NCBI RefSeq assembly: GCF_026340465.1
Contig: NZ_JAPEPC010000001.1
Location: 4,202,001-4,266,000, forward strand
Origin: Streptomyces sp. NBC_01306
GTDB lineage: Bacteria; Actinomycetota; Actinomycetes; Streptomycetales; Streptomycetaceae
Length of the DNA: 64,000 nucleotides
Reading direction: 5' to 3'
Each line of letters starts with the position of its first letter. Within the stretch, counting starts at the first letter, position 1. This document shows, piece by piece, positions 50,342 to 58,108 of this stretch. Under the pieces are notes generated by a model. It had not been told where the DNA came from. It was given only the letters and a program-made list of their open reading frames with translations, and ran no database searches. A program made the position numbers and the translations under genes.

Positions 50342-51473
50342 GTGCGATGACCGCGGCGATCTTGCGTGCGTCGATCGCCAGCTCGCGGAACATCCCGCTG
50401 ATGGGGTTGGTGAAGCCCGTGAAGAACAGTCCGGGCGCCTGTGCGGGGGTTCGGCCGCCGTGCACCACGGGTTTGCCCCGCGCGTCCAGGACGTCCAGGT
50501 GTCCCACCAGCGGCTCCAGCGCCCGCCGGTACCCCGTCGCCGCGATCACCGCGTCCGGTGAGATCCGGGTGCCGTCGGCCAGGACGACCTTGCCGTCGTC
50601 GAAGGAGTCCACCGCCGCGACCGGCTCGACCCGGCCGGTGCGGACCGCGTCGATCAGACCCACGTCCTGTACGGGGATCGCGCCCTCGCGCACCCGGGAG
50701 TAGAGGCCCGTGTCGGGGCGCGGCAGGCCCTGCACGGAGAGGTCGGGCACGGAGATCTTGCACAGCGCCTCACCGGCCCGGTCCACCAGCCGGGTCGGCA
50801 GTCTGCGGACCAGGATGCCGGTGCGCTGCGCGGGCCAGCCCGCGGTGGAGCGCCGGATGATGTGCGGGACGGTGCGGATGGCGATGCGTACCCGCCCGGC
50901 GCCGCCCTCGACCAGGTCGACGGCTATCTCGGCGCCGGTGTTGCCGGCCCCGACCACGAGCACGTCCCGGCCCGCATACGGCGAGGCGTCGCGGTACGCG
51001 CCCGCGTGCACCAGGTCCCCGTGGAAGGTGTCCGTACCGGCCCAGTCGGGCAGCCTGGGCGTGTGGTTGTACCCCGTGGCCACGACCACCGCGCTGCCGG
51101 TCAGCTCCCGCCCGCCGGTCGCGTGCAGCAGCCAACCCGGGCCGTCGGCGCGGGCGATCCGGGTGACCTCGACCCCGGTGACGATCTCCAGGCCGTGGTA
51201 CTCCGCGTACTTCTCCAGATACCGCACGACGTTGTCCCGCGACACCCAGCGCCCGAAGGAGCGCGGCATCGGCAGCCCCGGCAGCCCCGAGAGACGCCGG
51301 GTGGTGTGCAGATGCAGACGGTCGTAGTGGTGGCGCCAGGAGGTGCCGACGTCGTTGGACTTCTCCAGGATGACGGCCCGTACGCCCCGCTCACGCAGCG
51401 CGGCGGCAGCGGCCAGTCCGCCCGGTCCCGCACCGATGACGTAGACGGGCCGGTCGTCCTTCGTGTCGTCCAT
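50334..51473 (-). CDS. Flavin-binding monooxygenase-like oxidoreductase
   Basis: The 379-residue protein has two dinucleotide folds: VIGAGPGGLAAAAALRERG near the N-terminus for FAD and VLVVGAGNTGAEIAVDLVEGG (about 165-185) for NADPH. SWRHHYDRLHLHTTRRLSGLPG and VVATGYNHTPRLP match flavin monooxygenase/YUCCA-like proteins that add oxygen to N, S or carbonyl centres (Baeyer-Villiger-like). It ends ATGYRRALEPL and FFTGFTNPISGMFRE. Operator copy 7 lies 113 bp upstream, shared with the divergent doxX gene. Start is ATG 51473; the upstream frame is not supported. Confidence 0.87.
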   Translation of the reverse strand: MDDTKDDRPVYVIGAGPGGLAAAAALRERGVRAVILEKSNDVGTSWRHHYDRLHLHTTRRLSGLPGLPMPRSFGRWVSRDNVVRYLEKYAEYHGLEIVTGVEVTRIARADGPGWLLHATGGRELTGSAVVVATGYNHTPRLPDWAGTDTFHGDLVHAGAYRDASPYAGRDVLVVGAGNTGAEIAVDLVEGGAGRVRIAIRTVPHIIRRSTAGWPAQRTGILVRRLPTRLVDRAGEALCKISVPDLSVQGLPRPDTGLYSRVREGAIPVQDVGLIDAVRTGRVEPVAAVDSFDDGKVVLADGTRISPDAVIAATGYRRALEPLVGHLDVLDARGKPVVHGGRTPAQAPGLFFTGFTNPISGMFRELAIDARKIAAVIARQ

Positions 51474-51585
51474 GGAACGGAGCGTAATGGCCCGTTCGCT
51501 TGATAGGTCTCGGTCAAGGCCAGAAGCGATTGCGAATTGATCACGCCTGCACACCTCTTGCGCACAGTGGCTTCCATCCGCTGAA

Positions 51586-51600
51586 CTGACGTACCGTCAG
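51586..51600. promoter_or_regulatory. Shared palindromic operator, copy 7
   Basis: CTGACGTACCGTCAG lies 32 bp before the doxX start (51632) and upstream of the divergent flavoprotein. It has one base off the consensus arms. Confidence 0.65.
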
Positions 51601-51631
51601 AAACCTATGGGGCAACGAGCGAGGGGACCCG

Positions 51632-52081
51632 ATGCATTCGATCTGGCTCAGTGGCGCCGAGTGGCTCGCCGTCCTCCGAATCGGACTCGGCCTGTGGTGG
51701 CTGGAGAGCTGGCGCCACAAGGACAAGAAGGCCTGGTTCGAGCGCGGTACGGGCATCACCTGGGCGGCGGACGTGGCGGGCAAGCACAAGTGGCCGGTGG
51801 TGAAGCGCGGCTTCGAGCGCTTCGTGGCGCCCCGGCCCCGGCTCATGGCCCATGTCGTCGTCTACGCCGAACTCGCCCTCGGTCTTGGCCTGGTGGTCGG
51901 ATTTCTGACCCCGGTGGCGCTGGTCGCCGGGTTCCTGCTCAACCTCCTCTACTTCGTGCTGATGATCCACGACTGGGCCGAGCAGGGGCAGAACGCGATG
52001 ATGGCGCTGATTTCCCTGGCCGCCTTCGGCGCGATGGCCTGGCAGACCTGGTCACTCGACCACGCGATCGGACTCTTCTGA
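51632..52081 (+). CDS. DoxX family membrane protein
   Basis: The 149-residue protein has four predicted helices (LAVLRIGLGLWWLESW, VVVYAELALGLGLVVGFL, LVAGFLLNLLYFVLMI, MMALISLAAFGAMAWQ), the DoxX/TQO-small-subunit layout. Members are linked to thiosulfate:quinone oxidoreduction and redox enzymes, but most have unknown roles. Start is ATG 51632 after GAGGGG. It overlaps the DUF35 gene by one base (TGATG), so a small coupled operon under operator copy 7 is likely. Confidence 0.87.
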   Translation: MHSIWLSGAEWLAVLRIGLGLWWLESWRHKDKKAWFERGTGITWAADVAGKHKWPVVKRGFERFVAPRPRLMAHVVVYAELALGLGLVVGFLTPVALVAGFLLNLLYFVLMIHDWAEQGQNAMMALISLAAFGAMAWQTWSLDHAIGLF

Positions 52082-52527
52082 TGACAGATCCCGCACCCGT
52101 CACTGCTGCCCCTGCCGCATCCCCGAGGTTCGATCTGCCGGAACCGGATGCCTTCACCGCGCCCTACTGGGCGGCCGCCGCCGAGGGCCGGCTGCTGATC
52201 AGGCGCTGCGGCGGGTGCGGAAAGCCGCACCACTACCCGCGCGAGTTCTGCCCGCACTGCTGGAGCGACGACGTCACCTGGGAGCAGGCGAGCGGCCGGG
52301 CCACGCTCTACACCTGGTCGGTGGTGCACCGGAACGACCTGCCGCCCTTCGGGAAGCGTGTCCCGTACGTCGCGGCGGTGGTGGATCTGGCCGAAGGGCC
52401 GCGCCTGATGACGGAGATCGTCGACTGCCCGGCGGACGGGCTCCGTATCGGGATGGCGCTCGGCGTCACGTTCCGCGAACTGACCCCGGGAGTCAGCGTG
52501 CCGGTGTTCCGCGCCGACAGGCCCTAG
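52081..52527 (+). CDS. DUF35 zinc-ribbon/OB-fold acyl-CoA-associated protein
   Basis: The 148-residue protein has a rubredoxin-like zinc ribbon (RCGGCGKPHHYPREFCPHC, about 41-59, two CxxC pairs) and an OB-fold part (ATLYTWSVVHRNDLPPFGKRVPYVAAVVDLAEGPRLMTEIVD). DUF35 proteins bind acyl-CoA and form complexes with SCP-x/Ltp2-type thiolase-like aldolases, or act as hydratase subunits (ChsH2) in steroid side-chain removal. A thiolase-like gene of that kind sits at the right edge of the window. It is coupled to doxX. Confidence 0.9.
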   Translation: MTDPAPVTAAPAASPRFDLPEPDAFTAPYWAAAAEGRLLIRRCGGCGKPHHYPREFCPHCWSDDVTWEQASGRATLYTWSVVHRNDLPPFGKRVPYVAAVVDLAEGPRLMTEIVDCPADGLRIGMALGVTFRELTPGVSVPVFRADRP

Positions 52528-52534
52528 GGCCGGG

Positions 52535-53464
52535 TCACAGGCGGAAGTCCGGGGACACCTCCGGTAGTTCAGCGGTGACGGCGCGGATGGTGTCCCGGAG
52601 CCAGCGCTGTCCCAGGTCGCCGTCCAGCCGGGGGTGCCAGGCCATCTGGTAGTGCAGCGGGCGGATCTCCTCGGGGGCGGGCAGGATCCGGATCCCGGGG
52701 TCCGGGCGCTGCTCCGCGAGCAGCCGCGCGGGCAGCGTGAGGATCAGCCGGGTGCCCAGGACCGAGAGCGCGGCCAGCGAGTGGTAGGGCACGGTCAGTC
52801 CGGCCCGGCGGGGCGTTCCGAAGTCCTCCAGGCGCCCCTCGATCGCGGTCTGGCGCTCGTCGGTGGTGCCGACGATCACGTGGGTGGCGTCCAGGTACTC
52901 CTCCAGAGCGATCTCCGGACGCCCGGCCAGCGGGTGGTCGGCGGAGAGCACACACATGAACCGGTCGTCGAAGAGATGCTCGGTGTGCAGCGCGGTGACC
53001 GGCTCCGACCTGGCGTAGAACATCAGGTCGACGACGCCCCGGTCGAGGTCCTCGTGGATGGCGTCGTGCCAGGTGCGGAAGTGCACCGTGGAGCGGGGCG
53101 ACTCCCGGAAGACGCGCTGGAAGACCGCGGGGGCGAACACCCGGGCGTAGTCCGTCCCGGCAACCCGGAAGGCCTCGGCGGCCTCCGCGGGGTCGAACTC
53201 CTCCGGGGCGAACAGGCCCTCCAGCCGCGGCAGGACCGCCCGCAGCTGGCGCTGGACGCGCTCGGCCCGCGGGGTGAGCCGGTATCCGCGCGGCGTGCGC
53301 ACCAGCAGTTCGTCGCCGAGCGTGTCCCGCAGCCGCTGCAGCGCCCGGCTCATCGCCGGCTGGCTCATCCCGGCGACTTCGGCGGCGTGCGAGACATGCC
53401 GCTCCTCCAGCAGCGCGGCCAGCGGGGCGAGCAGATTGAGGTCGACCCGTTCAATATGCGCCAT
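52535..53464 (-). CDS. LysR family regulator
   Basis: The 309-residue protein has the LysR HTH (about 8-65: LNLLAPLAALLEERHVSHAAEVAGMSQPAMSRALQRLRDTLGDELLVRT) and a type 2 periplasmic-fold effector domain. It is divergent from an alpha/beta hydrolase and quinone-oxidoreductase unit, with a TGTGAT-N14-ATCACA site between. It probably regulates those genes in response to a small aromatic or acyl ligand. Start is ATG 53464. Confidence 0.92.
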   Translation of the reverse strand: MAHIERVDLNLLAPLAALLEERHVSHAAEVAGMSQPAMSRALQRLRDTLGDELLVRTPRGYRLTPRAERVQRQLRAVLPRLEGLFAPEEFDPAEAAEAFRVAGTDYARVFAPAVFQRVFRESPRSTVHFRTWHDAIHEDLDRGVVDLMFYARSEPVTALHTEHLFDDRFMCVLSADHPLAGRPEIALEEYLDATHVIVGTTDERQTAIEGRLEDFGTPRRAGLTVPYHSLAALSVLGTRLILTLPARLLAEQRPDPGIRILPAPEEIRPLHYQMAWHPRLDGDLGQRWLRDTIRAVTAELPEVSPDFRL

Positions 53465-53482
53465 GTGGATAACCTAGATAGT

Positions 53483-53508
53483 TGTGATGCATTAGACAAA
53501 TAATCACA
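53483..53508. promoter_or_regulatory. Palindromic site in an AT-rich LysR-hydrolase promoter region
   Basis: TGTGAT (53483-53488) and ATCACA (53503-53508) form an inverted repeat in one of the few AT-rich stretches of the window, 19 bp from the LysR start. Arm spacing suits a LysR dimer recognition site. Confidence 0.5.
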
Positions 53509-53583
53509 CGCGGCGGAGGGTTGATCCCGTCGCCGGGCGGACCGCCCGCGAACTCGCCCACCGCACCCGATCGGAAATCCCCC

Positions 53584-54498
53584 ATGACCCGCCGCCAGCT
53601 GGACGCCGTATCCGACCTGTTGCTGAACTCGCCTCTGGACCTGGGCGGCGACGTCGAGAAGATGCGCCGCGTCTTCGACGAGATGCTCGGCGGCGCGCCG
53701 CTGCCCGCCGACGTCCGCACCCGGACCACCGAGCTGGGCGGGGTGCCCGCCGTGGAGGTGCGCGCCGGCGCCGCCGAGCCGACGGGCCGCACCGTGCTGT
53801 ACTTCCACGGCGGCGCCTACGCGATCGGCTCGGCCGCCGCCAGTGTCGGCCTGGCCTCCGAGATCGCCCGGCGCACCGCGGCCGACACCTTCTCCGTCGA
53901 CTACCGGCTCGCCCCCGAGCACCCCTTCCCGGCTGCCGTGGACGACGCCCTCGCCGCCTACCGTGCGCTGCTCGACCGAGGCGTCCCGGCCGGATCGGTC
54001 GCCGTCACCGGCGAGTCGGCCGGCGGCGGTCTCGCTCTCGCCCTGCTGCTGGCGATCCGGGACGCGGGGCTGCCGCAGCCGACGTCCGCGACCGTCCTGT
54101 CCCCGTGGACGGACCTCACCCAGTCCGGTTCCACCATGACTACCCGGGCCGACGAGGACCCGGCGCTCACCCGCCGGGCCCTGGAGACCCGGGCCGCCGA
54201 CTACCTGGCCGGGGCGGATCCGCGTACCCCGCTGGCCAGCCCGCTCCACGCCGATCTGCGCGGACTGCCGCCGCTGCTGATCCAGGCCGGCGGCCGGGAA
54301 ATCCTGCTCGACGACGCCCTGCGGCTGGCCGCGCGGGCCGCACGCGCCGACGTCCCGGTCACCCTGCAGACCTTCCCCGGGGCGCCGCACGTCTTCCAGG
54401 GTTTCGCCCCGGCCGTGGACGAGGCCGCGCAGGCCCTGGACCACGTCGCCGCCTTCATCAACAGCCTCATCAACAGCCATGTCCAGCAGGAGGGTTGA
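53584..54498 (+). CDS. Alpha/beta hydrolase, hormone-sensitive lipase family
   Basis: The 304-residue esterase has the HSL oxyanion motif YFHGGAY (about 79-85), DYRLAPEHPFPAA, the nucleophile GESAGGG (about 143-149), ADEDPALT and the catalytic His in PGAPHVFQGF. All triad members are present. ATG 53584 is preferred to an upstream frame start. It ends 2 bp before the oxidoreductase start, forming an operon controlled by the divergent LysR. Confidence 0.9.
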   Translation: MTRRQLDAVSDLLLNSPLDLGGDVEKMRRVFDEMLGGAPLPADVRTRTTELGGVPAVEVRAGAAEPTGRTVLYFHGGAYAIGSAAASVGLASEIARRTAADTFSVDYRLAPEHPFPAAVDDALAAYRALLDRGVPAGSVAVTGESAGGGLALALLLAIRDAGLPQPTSATVLSPWTDLTQSGSTMTTRADEDPALTRRALETRAADYLAGADPRTPLASPLHADLRGLPPLLIQAGGREILLDDALRLAARAARADVPVTLQTFPGAPHVFQGFAPAVDEAAQALDHVAAFINSLINSHVQQEG

Positions 54499-54500
54499 CC

Positions 54501-55445
54501 ATGAAAGCCGTACGCTTCCACCGCTACGGAGACATCGACGTACTCGGTGTCGAGGACGTAGAACCGCGCCCGCTCGGCCCGCAGGACGTCCTGGTCCGGG
54601 TGCGGGCCGCCGGGATCAACCCGGGCGAGGCCAAGATCCGCACCGGGGCCCTGCACGGGCAGTTCCCGGCGACCTTCCCGTCCGGACAGGGCAGCGACCT
54701 CGCCGGCACCGTCACCGCGACCGGGGCCGCGGTTGCGGGCTGGGTGCCCGGAGACCCCGTAATCGGCTGGTCCTGGGAGCGGTCCAGCCACGCCGAGTAC
54801 GTCGTCGTCCCGGAGGACCAGCTCGTCCGCAAGCCCGACGGGCTCCCCTGGGCCGCCGCAGGCGCCCTCTACGTCGCGGGCAGTACCGCATCAGCGGCGG
54901 TCGCCGCGGTCGCCCCTCGGGCCGGCGAGACGGTCGTGGTCAGCGGGGCCACCGGCGGGGTCGGCACCCTCACCGTCCAACTCCTGCGCCGGCGCCGGGT
55001 GAACGTGGTCGCGGTCGCCTCCGCGCGGCACCAGGACTGGCTGGGGTCCCAGGGCGCCGCCCTCGTCGGCTACGGGAGCGGGGTCGCCGAACGCCTCCGC
55101 CGGGCGGTCGAAGGCGACGCGGGCGGCACCGCGCACGCCTTCCTCGACTTCCACGGCGGCGACTACCCGCGGATCGCACTCTCCCTGGGGGTGCCGCCCC
55201 GCCGGGTCAACACGCTCGACCACGGTGCCGCCGCCGCGCTCGGCACCCGGTCGCAGGGCAGTGCCGAGGGCACCGACCGGGCAGTGCTGACCGAGCTGGC
55301 CGAGCTGGCGGCGGCCGGCCGGATCGAGGTGCCGATCAGCCGGACCCACCCGCTGGTCGAGGTCCGGGCGGCCTTCGCCCACCTGGAACACGACCACCCG
55401 TTGGGCAAGGTCGTCCTCCTCCCGGACGCCGCCCCCGCGCGCTGA
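54501..55445 (+). CDS. NADP-dependent zinc-free quinone oxidoreductase (MDR)
   Basis: The 314-residue protein is a medium-chain reductase of the QOR type: MKAVRFHRYGDIDVLGVEDVEPRP, AAGINPGEAKIRTG, GSDLAGTVTATGAAV and the Rossmann block VSGATGGVGTLTVQLLRRR. Zinc-ligand Cys residues are absent, as expected of QORs. AGGAGG at 7 bases before ATG 54501 is one of the best ribosome sites in the window. It is co-transcribed with the HSL esterase. Confidence 0.9.
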   Translation: MKAVRFHRYGDIDVLGVEDVEPRPLGPQDVLVRVRAAGINPGEAKIRTGALHGQFPATFPSGQGSDLAGTVTATGAAVAGWVPGDPVIGWSWERSSHAEYVVVPEDQLVRKPDGLPWAAAGALYVAGSTASAAVAAVAPRAGETVVVSGATGGVGTLTVQLLRRRRVNVVAVASARHQDWLGSQGAALVGYGSGVAERLRRAVEGDAGGTAHAFLDFHGGDYPRIALSLGVPPRRVNTLDHGAAAALGTRSQGSAEGTDRAVLTELAELAAAGRIEVPISRTHPLVEVRAAFAHLEHDHPLGKVVLLPDAAPAR

Positions 55446-55615
55446 ACCGGCCGACGGCCCGACCGTCCCGCCGTGCGGAGCGGGCGGATCGCCATGCGGC
55501 GCCCCGCCCGCGGACGCACCCAGCGGGTCAACGGGCGCCGCGCCCACCCCTTGAGCGCGACCGCCGAGCCGCCCCCTCGGCAGCTCCCCGACCCCCCCGC
55601 GTGTTGAATAGCCGC

Positions 55616-56203
55616 ATGACCGACATACGGACCCAGCCGGAGGTGCACGGCCTCGGCCTGAGCCTGCGCCCCTGGGATGCGGCGGACGCCGAGGTGCTGC
55701 TGCGCGGTGTCACCGACCCCGAATATCTGCGCTGGAACACTCCGCTGAGGGCCGTCACCGACCTGGCGGACGCCCGCGCCACGATCAGGAACCGCAGTGC
55801 CGGGTGGCTGCGCGGGGAGCTGGTCCAGTACGCCGTCACCGAGGACGGCGAGATCGTCGGCGGCGTCGGACTCTCCGGCATCAACCGCCACATGTGCCAG
55901 GCGGCCGTGGGTTACTGGGTGCTGCCCGGACTGCGCGGCCGGGGCATCGCCACCCGCGCGGTGGAGCTCTGCACCCGCTGGGCCTTCGAGCAGGAGGGCA
56001 TCCACCGCATCGAGCTGCGCCATGCCGTGGACCACACCGCGTCCTGCCGCGTCGCGGAGCGCTGCGGTTACGCGTACGAGGGCACCCGGCGCGACGGTAT
56101 GCACCGGGCCCAGCGGCCCGGCACCTACCGTGACGCCCATCAGCACGCCCGGCTGGCCACCGACCCGTACCCCGACCCCAGTCCCGATCCCACCCCACGG
56201 TGA
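55616..56203 (+). CDS. GNAT family N-acetyltransferase
   Basis: The 195-residue protein is a RimJ/RimL-like acetyltransferase: LSLRPWDAADAEVLLRGVTDPEYLRW, GVGLSGINRHMCQAAVGYWVLPGLRGRGIATRAVELCTRWAFEQ (acetyl-CoA P-loop GLRGRGIA) and the C-terminal NxxS-equivalent HTASCRVAERCGYAYEG. It likely acetylates a protein N-terminus or small amine. The Asp/Pro tail is disordered. ATG 55616 has no clear ribosome site and may be leaderless. Confidence 0.87.
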   Translation: MTDIRTQPEVHGLGLSLRPWDAADAEVLLRGVTDPEYLRWNTPLRAVTDLADARATIRNRSAGWLRGELVQYAVTEDGEIVGGVGLSGINRHMCQAAVGYWVLPGLRGRGIATRAVELCTRWAFEQEGIHRIELRHAVDHTASCRVAERCGYAYEGTRRDGMHRAQRPGTYRDAHQHARLATDPYPDPSPDPTPR

Positions 56204-56283
56204 CGGGACGACGGCAGCCCGTGCCCGTCGGGTAACGAACCCGGGGGCTCGTACGCAGGAAAAGATGACGAAGGAGGTCCGCT

Positions 56284-56964
56284 ATGGGCGCTGGGCGTGG
56301 ACTGACGGTAACTGGGTGGGTATTGGGCAGTCTGGGCGTCGTGCTCCTGGCCGCCGGCGCCCTCTGGGGTTTCCGTGGGTACGAGTCGGTCAGCGTGAAC
56401 GACGACTCGATGGTCCCGGCGTACGCCAAGGGCGACCGGGTGGCCATCGAGAAGAGCGACGGCGGCGGCCTGCACCACGGTGAGGTGGTGCTCTACCGCA
56501 CCCCGGACCGCTACGACGGCGCCGATGCCCTCCAGCGCGTCATCGCGCTCGGCGGCGACCACCTCGTCTTCGACGGGAAGCAGCTGGTGCTCAACGGCGA
56601 ACCGCTGGACGAGCCGTATCTCGACGACGGTGACGAGGGCGCGTCGGACGCGTACGACGTCCTCGTGCCGCACGGCCGGATGTTCACCCTCGGCGACAAC
56701 CGCGCCGACGCGCTGGACTCCCGGAACTTCCTGGCCGTCCAGTCGGGCACCCTGCCGGTGAAGGCGGTCCGGGGGCGGCTCATCGACAACCCGGCGATGC
56801 CGCTGCTGCTCGCCGTGAGCGTCCTCGCCGGCACGCTGCTGGCGCTGGCGGGCGCCGGGTTCGGGCTGGCGGGCCGCGTGGTCCGCCGCCGCCGGCTGGC
56901 CGCGCTCACGCCCTACGGCCAGAGCAGTTCACGCGCCCAGTCCCGGCTCTCCGTACGCCGGTAG
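56284..56964 (+). CDS. Signal peptidase I-like protein lacking the catalytic lysine
   Basis: The 226-residue S26 protein has an N-terminal helix (about 8-28), the Ser box NDDSMVPAYAKGD (Ser about 43), box D ALQRVIALGGDH and box E LGDNRADALDSRNF, then a C-terminal helix (about 178-200). In bacterial enzymes box D reads KRVIG with Lys as general base (LepB Lys145). Here that residue is Gln, so peptidase activity is doubtful unless another base serves. AAGGAGGT precedes ATG 56284. It overlaps the convergent PNPOx gene by 52 bp. Confidence 0.87.
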   Translation: MGAGRGLTVTGWVLGSLGVVLLAAGALWGFRGYESVSVNDDSMVPAYAKGDRVAIEKSDGGGLHHGEVVLYRTPDRYDGADALQRVIALGGDHLVFDGKQLVLNGEPLDEPYLDDGDEGASDAYDVLVPHGRMFTLGDNRADALDSRNFLAVQSGTLPVKAVRGRLIDNPAMPLLLAVSVLAGTLLALAGAGFGLAGRVVRRRRLAALTPYGQSSSRAQSRLSVRR

Positions 56965-57572
56965 CGCAGCCGGACATGACGGCGGCGCGTGTCGCCCTGG
57001 AAGAACTCCACCTCGTCCGGGTCCAGCACATAGCGCGTCCAGCTCGGCACGGGTGCCTCCGGATCGGCCTGCGCACGCTCCCACGCGGCGGCCGACGCCT
57101 CCTCCAGCTCGCCCAGTGAACCCAGCACTTCACTCATCCGCCCGGTGAGCGCGGCCGCCAGCGCCCCGGTCGAGCGGGCGTGCAGATCGGCCTGCCCCTC
57201 GGCGGCGGGCGCGGCGGTCACCGGCCCGCGCAGCCGGACCTGCCGAGCCTGCGCGGGCCAGTAGAACCCGAGCGCCGCCTCCGGACGCCCGGCCAGCTGG
57301 CGGCCCTTGGCGCTCCCGGAGTGCGAGGCGAAGTGCCAGCCGCGCGCATCGGCGCCGTGCAGCATCAGCGTCCGTACGTCGGGGCGCCCGGCGGCATCGG
57401 CGGTGGCGAGCGTCATGGCGTGCGGCTCGGGCTGCCCGGCGGCCGCCGCGGAGCGCAGCCACTCCCGGAAGAGGGGGAGGGGATCCGCGGGCGCGGTGTC
57501 CGGGTCGAACTCCGGCAGTTCGGGCAGGTCCCAGACCCGCAGGGTGTGCAGGAACTCGGTGAAGTCGTCCAT
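56913..57572 (-). CDS. Pyridoxamine 5'-phosphate oxidase-type flavoprotein
   Basis: The 219-residue FMN-binding split-barrel protein resembles PdxH: MTLATADAAGRPDVRTLMLHGAD, WHFASHSGSAKGRQLAGRPEAALGFYWPAQARQVRLRGPV and the C-terminal EFFQGDTRRRHVRLRYRR. The arrangement matches the PNPOx C-terminal dimerisation domain. It differs strongly from the pdxH of this window, so it is a paralogue, possibly in phenazine or other flavin chemistry. Start ATG 57572 or 57581. Its 3' end overlaps the signal-peptidase-like gene. Confidence 0.85.
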   Translation of the reverse strand: MDDFTEFLHTLRVWDLPELPEFDPDTAPADPLPLFREWLRSAAAAGQPEPHAMTLATADAAGRPDVRTLMLHGADARGWHFASHSGSAKGRQLAGRPEAALGFYWPAQARQVRLRGPVTAAPAAEGQADLHARSTGALAAALTGRMSEVLGSLGELEEASAAAWERAQADPEAPVPSWTRYVLDPDEVEFFQGDTRRRHVRLRYRRTESRDWARELLWP

Positions 57573-57616
57573 GCGGACCATTGTCGGCTGCGTCCAGGCC
57601 CCCACCGCCCCCACGC

Positions 57617-58024
57617 CTACTCCGGCTCGCGGCAGAGCTGCGCCGTGACCACCGCATGCAGCAGTTCCGGGTCGACGAACTTGCCCTCCACGGGCGGATC
57701 GCAGCGCCAGTGCAGCGGATACGTGTTGCCGTCCGGCGCGGGAATCCCGACGTACTGGTCCCGTGCGGACGGCCCGTAACAGGTCACCCCCGGCGGCCAG
57801 TCGAACTCGTGCGACGCCCCCGGCGGGATCAGGAAGTACGTCCACCTCCCCCCGGCCACCTCCCGTACGACGGGCCCCGGCAGCCCGTCGGTGAGCGTGG
57901 CGAGATGGTGCAGTACGGCCTCGCCGCGCACCCCTCGGACGCGGATGGCATCGAAGTGCACTCCGGTGAGACGGAGTTGGTGGCCCGATGCCGGTACCCA
58001 ATCGGGGAGGTTTTCAGTCGTCAT
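57617..58024 (-). CDS. Small PrimPol-like protein next to Scr1/DUF397 pair
   Basis: The 135-residue protein has no known function. Its pattern (FDAIRVRG, RWTYFLIPPGASHEFDWPPGVTCYGP, DQYVGIPAPDGNTYPLHWRCDPP) is similar to the C-terminal half of the PrimPol-like protein at 17570-18238, without the Cys cluster. Such proteins are often near XRE/DUF397 pairs in Streptomyces, as here (divergent by 84 bp). Start is ATG 58024. Confidence 0.75.
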   Translation of the reverse strand: MTTENLPDWVPASGHQLRLTGVHFDAIRVRGVRGEAVLHHLATLTDGLPGPVVREVAGGRWTYFLIPPGASHEFDWPPGVTCYGPSARDQYVGIPAPDGNTYPLHWRCDPPVEGKFVDPELLHAVVTAQLCREPE

Positions 58025-58108
58025 GCCTACGAGCATCGGCATGATTGCGTAGCGTGACCAGAGGAATGGGGTGCACATCGGGACGATGTGGAAAGGCAGG
58101 GCGATCTT

